Origin: Phycisphaerae bacterium
GTDB lineage: Bacteria; Planctomycetota; Phycisphaerae; Sedimentisphaerales; SG8-4
Assembly: GCA_030614945.1 (NCBI GenBank)
Contig: JAUXAH010000031.1
Coordinates: forward strand, 1 to 12,014
Length of the DNA: 12,014 bases
Direction of reading: 5' to 3'
The position numbers and the translations under genes are program-made. The notes beneath the pieces were generated by a model. That model was not told where the DNA came from, searched no databases, and saw only the letters and a program-made list of their open reading frames with translations. This document shows positions 4,113 to 9,778 of the stretch, piece after piece. How positions within the stretch are numbered: the stretch's first letter is position 1; every line of letters starts with the position of its first letter.

Positions 4113-4286
4113 TTGTGGAAATACTATAAAGGATTATAGAGGATATAGTATCGGCGAGTTACCGGCTAAGCACAGTAGTTTGGCGTTGGTCGTCGATATG
4201 CTTAAAAAATCTAAAGTTTGGCTAAGGAACTCCTTTTTCCTGACGCCTTTTTTGTTTAATATTTCAGAGCCAGGAAAAGAAAAAAG

Positions 4287-4332
4287 ATTAACCGCAGAAA
4301 ACGCGGAGAACGCAGAGAAATCAATAATGAAT
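4287..4332. repeat. CGCAGAGAA repeat upstream of tig
   Basis: Nine-bp units cgcagaaaa, cgcggagaa and cgcagagaa are followed by atCAATAATgaatta. The block aligns with 469-506 (CACAGAG units then tCAATAATattt) and is another copy of that dispersed family. It ends just before the tig Shine-Dalgarno. The rest of 4113-4286 shows no gene and no convincing terminator. Confidence 0.6.
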
Positions 4333-4350
4333 TAGTTCAGGAGCGGCGAA

Positions 4351-5805
4351 ATGGCTGAAGAGACTGAAGAGCAAGAATCAACAGCATTGAAAAACACGGT
4401 AACAATCGAAGAGGCAGGCCCCTGCAAAAAAAAGGTCGTTGTAGAGATACCGGAAGAGTCAATAAAAAACGCCACTGACGAACAATATAAAACTTTGAGC
4501 AAAGAAGCGATGGTGCCGGGTTTCAGAAAGGGCCGGGCGCCCCGCCGACTCCTGGAAAAGCGGTTCGGCAAAGAGATAACGGAGCAGGTCAAGCTGAAAT
4601 TGCTGGCCGATGCAAGCGACTCGGCCATCAAGGACAATGAGCTGAATACCCTTCGTGAGCCGGACATTGATTTTGAAAATATAGAGCTGCCGGATACGGG
4701 GACGCTGAAGTTTGATTTTGAGGTGGAAGTTCGTCCCGACTTTGATTTGCCGGAGCTTGATGGCATTGCGGTAGAAAAGAGAAAACTGGAAGTTACCGAC
4801 GATCAAATCGACAGAGAGATTGAGCAATTGCGAAGATGGTCGGGTGTGTGGACGCCACGCCAGGCCGGCGAAGTTGAGCTTGACGACCAGATAATAGCCG
4901 ATGCCGTTCTAAAGGCCGACGATGACGAAGAGCAAGAGAAGCTCAACAATATCGAGATATTTGTAAGGCAGAGCGGTTTTGTAGGGGCGGTCCCCGTTGA
5001 GAAGCTTGACGAGCTTCTAATAGGCGCCAAGGCCGGAGACACTAAGCAAACAACCGTCGATGTCCCCAAAACGTATTTCAGAGAACAGTATCGCGGCAAA
5101 AAGGTAGATATCCAGATTACCATCAAAGATATCAAGTGGCTGAAACCTGCTGCGTTAGACGAAAATTTCCTCAGGAGGTTCGGCGTCGAAGAGGAAAGCG
5201 AACTGCGGGAAAAATTTCGCGATACGCTCCAGAGCCGATTAGAGACACAAGAGCGAACTGAGATGACCAAACAGATTTACCGGTATCTGCTCGACAATAC
5301 CGATTTTGACCTGCCCCTGGATATTGTTGCGCAGCACTCGACGACACTGCTGCAAAGACAGTACAGCAACCTGATGATGCGGGGACTGTCCCGCGAGCAG
5401 GTCGAAGAGCAGATGGAGCAGCTGCAGGCAAGCAGTGACCAGCAGGCCAGAGAACAGCTCAAAACATTCTTTATAATGGATAAAATTGCCGAGAAGCTCG
5501 AGATTGACGTGAGCGAAGAAGAGATTAACGGCCACATCGCCCAATTAGCCATTCAGCAAGGACAACGCCCCGAAAGGATGAGAGAGCAAATGCTGCGCGA
5601 CGGCTCGCTGACTCAGTTCAGGTTACAGGTGCGCGAGGATAAGTGTATCGCTAAATTGCTCGAATCAGCAAAGATAACGGAAATAGAGGCCGAAAAGAAA
5701 CCCAAAAAAGCCAGGAAAACCGCCAGGAAATCAGTGAAAAAAACGGCTAAAAAAGCATCCGGGCCTGAGAAAAAACAACCCAAAGAACGCAAAACAACAG
5801 GGTAA
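4351..5805 (+). CDS. tig: Trigger factor (ribosome-bound chaperone) with lysine-rich tail
   Basis: 484 aa, with ATG preceded by AGGAG (4339-4343) at 7 nt. It binds the ribosome exit tunnel and shields nascent chains. The ribosome-binding signature GFRKGRAP is at 57-64 within the N-terminal domain (about 15-150). Residues 165-265 correspond to the FKBP-type isomerase domain but are strongly diverged (DDQIIADAVL... and VDVPKTYFREQYRGKKVDI), so isomerase activity is doubtful. The C-terminal helical chaperone arms run to about 445. A tail rich in Lys/Arg (448-484, e.g. KKARKTARKSVKKTAKKA) is extra to the usual protein of about 430-450 aa and resembles histone H1-like tails; it may add ribosome or RNA affinity. 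It heads the cluster tig-clpP-clpP, a common arrangement. Confidence 0.93.
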   Translation: MAEETEEQESTALKNTVTIEEAGPCKKKVVVEIPEESIKNATDEQYKTLSKEAMVPGFRKGRAPRRLLEKRFGKEITEQVKLKLLADASDSAIKDNELNTLREPDIDFENIELPDTGTLKFDFEVEVRPDFDLPELDGIAVEKRKLEVTDDQIDREIEQLRRWSGVWTPRQAGEVELDDQIIADAVLKADDDEEQEKLNNIEIFVRQSGFVGAVPVEKLDELLIGAKAGDTKQTTVDVPKTYFREQYRGKKVDIQITIKDIKWLKPAALDENFLRRFGVEEESELREKFRDTLQSRLETQERTEMTKQIYRYLLDNTDFDLPLDIVAQHSTTLLQRQYSNLMMRGLSREQVEEQMEQLQASSDQQAREQLKTFFIMDKIAEKLEIDVSEEEINGHIAQLAIQQGQRPERMREQMLRDGSLTQFRLQVREDKCIAKLLESAKITEIEAEKKPKKARKTARKSVKKTAKKASGPEKKQPKERKTTG

Positions 5806-5914
5806 GAAGAAAACCAGCGAGTAAAAATAATTGATAAACTATAACCAAGAGACAGAATCAAAAATTAGAAAATAATCAATACTCAATAACCAATTTTATA
5901 TAAGGAAATAGTGA

Positions 5915-6562
5915 ATGTTAATTGAACATCCCGGAAAGAATATTAAGAAGAACCTGGAGGCGTACAATCAATACGGCCAGTATCAGCGCTACCGCCAGAT
6001 GAGTCTGGATGATATGCTGCTGGAGAACCGCATCGTTTTTCTGATAGGTGAAATATCATATCAAAGGGCCGCCGAAGTCATTATGAAGATGCTGTATCTC
6101 GACAATCTCAAACGCGGCAGTGAAATCAGCCTGTACATCAATTCCCCGGGCGGCAGTGTTGACGACACGATGGCGATTTACGATACTATACGCTTTGTCG
6201 GCTCTCCGGTTGCGACCTATTGTATCGGCAGAGCCCAGTCGGGAGCGGCGGTAATACTGGCAGCGGGCACAAAGGGAAGGCGTTACGCCCTTCCGCACGC
6301 TAAAGTTATGCTCCATCAGGTCTGGGGCGGGGTCACCGGACAGGCAGCCGATATCAAGATACAGGCGGAAGAAATTCTGAAAGCCAAAACTATGATAAAC
6401 GAAATTCTTGCAGAACACACCGGCCAGCCGATTGATAAAATCGCCGCTGAGACTGAAAGAGACAGGTATATGACTGCTGAGGAAGCCCATCAATACGGCC
6501 TCATCGACGAGGTGCTGCACAAAGAAGACAAAGAAAAAAAGAAAGGAAAAGACAAAAAGTAA
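5915..6562 (+). CDS. clpP: ATP-dependent Clp protease proteolytic subunit, variant ClpP (first copy)
   Basis: 215 aa, ATG with AAGG 9 nt upstream. It is the serine peptidase subunit that forms barrels for Clp ATPases. The triad Ser109 (GRAQSGAAV), His134 (HAKVMLHQ) and Asp183 (TERDRYMT) is intact, and the strand YINSPGGS lies at 74-81. The nucleophile context is unusual: canonical ClpP has ASM around the serine, here QSG. The N-terminus (residues 1-30, several Tyr/Gln) does not match the axial-loop sequence of canonical ClpP, and the C-terminus ends in a charged KEDKEKKKGKDKK. Both suggest a specialised partner in a mixed barrel with the second ClpP, as in bacteria with ClpP1P2. It lies 109 bp after tig; the gap is AT-rich and holds no clear promoter. 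Confidence 0.93.
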   Translation: MLIEHPGKNIKKNLEAYNQYGQYQRYRQMSLDDMLLENRIVFLIGEISYQRAAEVIMKMLYLDNLKRGSEISLYINSPGGSVDDTMAIYDTIRFVGSPVATYCIGRAQSGAAVILAAGTKGRRYALPHAKVMLHQVWGGVTGQAADIKIQAEEILKAKTMINEILAEHTGQPIDKIAAETERDRYMTAEEAHQYGLIDEVLHKEDKEKKKGKDKK

Positions 6563-6570
6563 GACCGGAT

Positions 6571-6697
6571 GCTCGATTCTCGTAATCGGTATTCCTTTTT
6601 GAATTTTGATTTGTAATTTTGATATTTGATTTTTGATATTTGACTTTGAGTTTTAATTATGCTTTTTAGTTTTGCGCTTTAAGCTTTTAGTTTTAGA
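6571..6697. repeat. AT-rich composite repeat between the clpP genes
   Basis: It starts with heptamers gctcgat, tctcgta and atcggta (6571-6591). Then come runs built from TTTTGATTT/TTTGATATTTG and a final GCTTTTAGTTTT. Its reverse complement resembles 696-741. It fills most of the 142-bp clpP-clpP spacer and stops just before the second Shine-Dalgarno. Confidence 0.5.
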
Positions 6698-6704
6698 GGT
6701 AAAT

Positions 6705-7334
6705 ATGACAGCTAATCAAAACTTAGTGCCGATAGTAATTGAGAAAAGTGGTCGAACCGAACGCGCATACGATATTTTTTCAAGACTACTAAAAGATAGA
6801 ATAGTTTTTCTCGGTGGCCCGCTTGATGACACAGCCGCAAATTTAATTATCGCCCAGATGCTGTTTTTGAGCAATGAAGACACCAAGAACGATATTCATT
6901 TTTACATCAATTCACCCGGCGGCGCAATCACAGCGGGGCTTGCAGTATATGATACGATGCAGTTTTTGCGCTGTGACGTGGCGACGTATTGTATCGGACA
7001 GGCGGCAAGTATGGCAGCGTTGTTATTGGCCGGCGGCAAGGCCGGCAAACGGTTTCTACTGACAAACAACAGAATTCTTTTGCACCAGCCCCTAATCACA
7101 GGCATATTGGAGGGCCCCGCTACCGACCTCGATATCGAAGCAAAGGAAATACTGCGGCTGCGCGCCCGGCTTTATGATATATTGGCCAAACATACAGGCC
7201 AAAAGCCTGAAAAAGTTGAAAAGGATTGCGACCGAAATCTCTGGCTGGACGCAGAAGAAGCAATCAATTACGGACTGGCCGATAGAATATTGCATAAAGC
7301 GCCTGAAATCGTCAGAGACCAGGAAGAAAAGTGA
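6705..7334 (+). CDS. clpP: ATP-dependent Clp protease proteolytic subunit, canonical ClpP (second copy)
   Basis: 209 aa from ATG 6705, preceded by AGAGGT. The frame is open back to a TTG at 6672, but that start has no Shine-Dalgarno and adds 11 residues made by the spacer repeat. From Met 6705 the product begins [20 protein letters not shown], which matches the standard ClpP N-terminus. Triad Ser102 (GQAASMAAL), His127 (RILLHQPL) and Asp176 ([12 protein letters not shown]) is canonical. With the variant subunit upstream it probably forms a hetero-oligomeric peptidase. No clpX or clpA is in the window; the ATPase must lie elsewhere. The next gene starts 3 bp after the stop. Confidence 0.95.
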   Translation: MTANQNLVPIVIEKSGRTERAYDIFSRLLKDRIVFLGGPLDDTAANLIIAQMLFLSNEDTKNDIHFYINSPGGAITAGLAVYDTMQFLRCDVATYCIGQAASMAALLLAGGKAGKRFLLTNNRILLHQPLITGILEGPATDLDIEAKEILRLRARLYDILAKHTGQKPEKVEKDCDRNLWLDAEEAINYGLADRILHKAPEIVRDQEEK

Positions 7335-7337
7335 AAA

Positions 7338-8051
7338 GTGAAAAGTAAAAAGACGAAACTAAACCCCGTTAGAAATTCTACAAGCGGGGGGTATGCCACA
7401 GAAGGAAAGATTTCTAATGGGGTAAACGCTATACGCTATACGCTATACGCTATCTTGGCCGGATGCCCGCTCGTCATTGCCGCAGGCTGCGAAAGTACCA
7501 ATGCCAAAATTCCACTGGCCGAACAAGTTCAGACGTTGAGACGGGAAAAAAGAGAGTTAGCACGCCAATTCGAGAAGTCCAAACTTGAAAACAAAGACTT
7601 AAAAAAACAGATACAGGTTCTCTCCGGCTTGCCACCCGGGGTCAAGCCCGAAAATCTCTATCGTCTCCAAAAAATTGAAATTACCAAATATACCGACTTC
7701 TACGACAAAGACAAAGATGGCAGAAAGGAAAAGCTGATTGTTTACATACAACCCATCGATGAAGATGGTGACATAATAAAGGCGGTCGGAACTGTGGATG
7801 TCCGGCTCCAGGACCCGAACAAAAACGACGACCAGGCACTTCTCGGGCAGTGGCACGTAGAGCCAAACAAGCTAAAAAAACTCTGGTTTGCAGGATTTAT
7901 ATCCGCTAATTACAAATTGACGTTCGATGTAGCTGACAAAATCGATAAGCTCGAAGAGCCCTTGTTGGTAAAGGTAAGCTTTATCGATTACCTGACCGGT
8001 AATGTATTCAACGAAGAGAAACTAATAAGGATTATTGATAAAAAACAATAA
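7338..8051 (+). CDS. Lipoprotein of unknown function with N-terminal in-frame repeat insertion (paralogue 1)
   Basis: 237 aa from GTG 7338 (AGGAAG at 7321 is 11 nt away, a weak start). Lipobox IAAGC puts the lipidated cysteine at residue 51, unusually late. Residues 9-40 are encoded by a palindromic element (NPVRNSTSGG...SNGV) plus four ACGCTAT heptamers (NAIRYTLYAI), which replace the start of a normal signal peptide. After Cys51 come a coiled coil (about 60-95), an acidic DKDKDGRKE at 123-131 that looks like part of a calcium-binding loop, and a beta-rich domain to the end (QWHVEPN, KLKKLWFA, FDVADKID, DYLTGNVF). It is clearly paralogous to the next gene. The family is not recognised. If the signal peptide still works, the product is an envelope lipoprotein and a substrate of Lnt. 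Confidence 0.75.
   Translation: MKSKKTKLNPVRNSTSGGYATEGKISNGVNAIRYTLYAILAGCPLVIAAGCESTNAKIPLAEQVQTLRREKRELARQFEKSKLENKDLKKQIQVLSGLPPGVKPENLYRLQKIEITKYTDFYDKDKDGRKEKLIVYIQPIDEDGDIIKAVGTVDVRLQDPNKNDDQALLGQWHVEPNKLKKLWFAGFISANYKLTFDVADKIDKLEEPLLVKVSFIDYLTGNVFNEEKLIRIIDKKQ
7363..7453 (+). repeat. Palindromic element plus ACGCTAT x4, in frame in lipoprotein gene
   Basis: ACCCCGTTAGAAAT (7363-7376) and ATTTCTAATGGGGT (7410-7423) are inverted with one mismatch around 33 bp. Four exact ACGCTAT units follow (7426-7453). The same element ends occur in lnt at 11132-11213 and are read in the same frame (PVRN...SNGV). Confidence 0.8.
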
Positions 8052-8074
8052 TCAATTAAAAAAGGCGCACACAA

Positions 8075-8677
8075 GTGAGAACAGTAACACTTATCCTGAC
8101 TGGATGCCTGCTCGCCATCGTCGCAGGCTGCGGAAACGGCGGCAGCAGAGCATCCCTGACAAAAGAAATCAACACGTTAATACAGGACAAAACGCAATTA
8201 ACAGACCAAATCGAGCAGTCCAAATTCGAAAACGAACAATTAGAAAAACTTCTACAGTTTCGCTCCGGCTTACGGCCCGAAGCCAGGCTCAAATATATCG
8301 ACCGTCTCCTAAGAATCAAAATTGGCGGATACACTAATCTTTACGACAAAGACAAAGACGGCAGAAAGGAAATGCTGATTGTCCACATACAGCCGATTGA
8401 CCACGATGGTGACATAATAAAGGCCGCCGGGGCCGTCGATGTCCAGCTCTGGGACCTGAACAAAGACAACGGCCAGGCACTGCTCACCCAGTGGCACATT
8501 GAGCCAAATGAGCTAAAAAAGCTCTGGTTTGCAAAATTTTTATCCACCAGTTACAGATTGACGTTCGATGTAGCCGACAAAATCGATGAGTTCGAAGAGC
8601 CATTGACGGTGAAGGCAACCTTTACCGATTACCTGACCGGCAAAGTATTCAAAGAACAGAAGGTAATCAAACCATAA
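8075..8677 (+). CDS. Lipoprotein of unknown function (paralogue 2)
   Basis: 200 aa from GTG 8075 (AAAGG 9 nt upstream). It has a compact, normal lipoprotein signal: MRTVTLILTGCLLAIVAGC, with Cys19 lipidated. A coiled coil (about 28-62), the acidic DKDKDGRKE (91-99) and the same C-terminal domain as the preceding protein follow (IQPIDHDGDIIKAAG, QWHIEPNELKKLWFAKF, FDVADKID, DYLTGKVF). Comparison with this intact copy shows that about 30 residues were added before the signal peptide of paralogue 1. It starts 23 bp after the previous stop and is probably in the same operon. No known family is recognised; an envelope structural or ligand-binding role is a guess. Confidence 0.82.
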   Translation: MRTVTLILTGCLLAIVAGCGNGGSRASLTKEINTLIQDKTQLTDQIEQSKFENEQLEKLLQFRSGLRPEARLKYIDRLLRIKIGGYTNLYDKDKDGRKEMLIVHIQPIDHDGDIIKAAGAVDVQLWDLNKDNGQALLTQWHIEPNELKKLWFAKFLSTSYRLTFDVADKIDEFEEPLTVKATFTDYLTGKVFKEQKVIKP

Positions 8678-8744
8678 TAGAAACTTAGATTTTTCCTAAA
8701 TCACAATTTGCACATAATTGCCTCTTGCAGCACCAGCAAAGCTT

Positions 8745-8750
8745 TATAAA
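8745..8750 (+). promoter_or_regulatory. -10-like box close to the methyltransferase start
   Basis: TATAAA (8745-8750) lies only 8 bp before the ATG at 8759, and no Shine-Dalgarno is present in TACAGCT just before it. A start near 8757 would give an almost leaderless mRNA. The -35 side is poor (TTGCAG at 8725-8730 is 14 bp away). Confidence 0.3.
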
Positions 8751-8758
8751 ATACAGCT

Positions 8759-9778
8759 ATGTCTAAATTTCTCAACAAGATAATATGTGGCGATTGTATA
8801 GAGGTTCTGGGCAAGGTTGATGAGCCATTCGCCGACCTTATTTTCGCCGACCCGCCTTTTAATATCGGCTATAAATACGACAAATACTACGACAAGGTCA
8901 AAAGCAAAAACTACATCGCCTGGACGAAAGACTGGATGGCCGTCTGCAAAAAAGTCTTAAAGCCGCACGGCTCATTTTACATAGCCATAGGCGATGAATA
9001 CGCCGCGAACGTAAAAATCATAGCTGACGAATTAGGGCTTTTTATGCGGAACTGGATAATATGGCATTACACATTCGGCCAACAAACGAAAAATAAATTC
9101 GCACGGGCGCACACCCACATTTTTTACTTTGTAAATGATAAAGAAAAATTCACTTTCAATGACTACACTGTACGGGTTCCGTCGGACAGGCAGCTAATTT
9201 ATAATGACAGACGGGCCAATCCAAAAGGCAAGATGCCGGACGATGTCTGGAGTCATTTCCCACGGCTTTGCGGAACATTCAAGGAACGCGCCGGCTGGCA
9301 CCCCTGCCAGATGCCGGAAAGCCTGCTGGCTAAAATAATAAGGGTAAGTTCGAATGAGGGTGATTGGGTTCTGGATCCATTCAGTGGCTCCGGAACGACT
9401 GCGGTCGTGGCCGCGAAATTGAAAAGAAGATACACCGGCATTGAACTGTCCAGTGAGTATGCTAAGGAATCGCGCGAAAGAATCAGAAAGAATAAAAATT
9501 TGCTAATCGAGGGCGAGGGCCCAAAAGAATGGACTGAGCAGATGGATAGAGAGCTTAAATGGCTTTACCATGAGAACAATATACCAACAGGACAACTAAA
9601 CGTGGATGAAGATAAGCTGGCTTTATTTACGGCTAAATTTAACTCGATTATGACAGAAGAAGAGAATCAGTTCACTCCCAACGAAGTAATGAAGCGATTG
9701 ATAAGGCTTCGGAAGAGCAGGAGATTAGGAGCACTTAGGGCAAAAAAAGCTTCCAGAAAAAGGGGCAAATCCAGTTGA
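8759..9778 (+). CDS. Solitary beta-class DNA methyltransferase (probably N6-adenine)
   Basis: 339 aa. It transfers methyl from S-adenosylmethionine to a base in DNA. Catalytic motif DPPF is at 31-34 (DPPFNIGYKYD) and precedes the SAM-binding motif DPFSGSGTT (206-214), the order that defines the beta class. HPCQMPESLLAKIIRVSS (181-198) is the usual stretch before it. DPPF is more typical of N6-adenine enzymes, though N4-cytosine cannot be excluded. Residues after about 250 are an extra charged region with a basic end (KKASRKRGKSS). No restriction enzyme or specificity subunit is nearby, so it is an orphan, possibly an epigenetic regulator. The recognition site cannot be read from the sequence. 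Its stop overlaps the lnt start by 4 bp (TTGA), implying translational coupling. Confidence 0.92.
   Translation: MSKFLNKIICGDCIEVLGKVDEPFADLIFADPPFNIGYKYDKYYDKVKSKNYIAWTKDWMAVCKKVLKPHGSFYIAIGDEYAANVKIIADELGLFMRNWIIWHYTFGQQTKNKFARAHTHIFYFVNDKEKFTFNDYTVRVPSDRQLIYNDRRANPKGKMPDDVWSHFPRLCGTFKERAGWHPCQMPESLLAKIIRVSSNEGDWVLDPFSGSGTTAVVAAKLKRRYTGIELSSEYAKESRERIRKNKNLLIEGEGPKEWTEQMDRELKWLYHENNIPTGQLNVDEDKLALFTAKFNSIMTEEENQFTPNEVMKRLIRLRKSRRLGALRAKKASRKRGKSS

Noticed and set aside
4220..4260. Terminator after the tRNA gene
   Set aside because: T-rich runs are present (CTTTTTCC, CCTTTTTTG), but no stem with an acceptable loop precedes them.
4332..5552. Several long minus-strand ORFs opposite tig
   Set aside because: They are shadows of the tig codon pattern (Ser-rich products from GAN codons); none has a start signal or family motif.
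6672..6704. TTG start for the second clpP, adding 11 residues
   Set aside because: The added part is made by the AT-rich repeat and has no Shine-Dalgarno; ATG 6705 has AGAGGT and matches the normal ClpP N-terminus.
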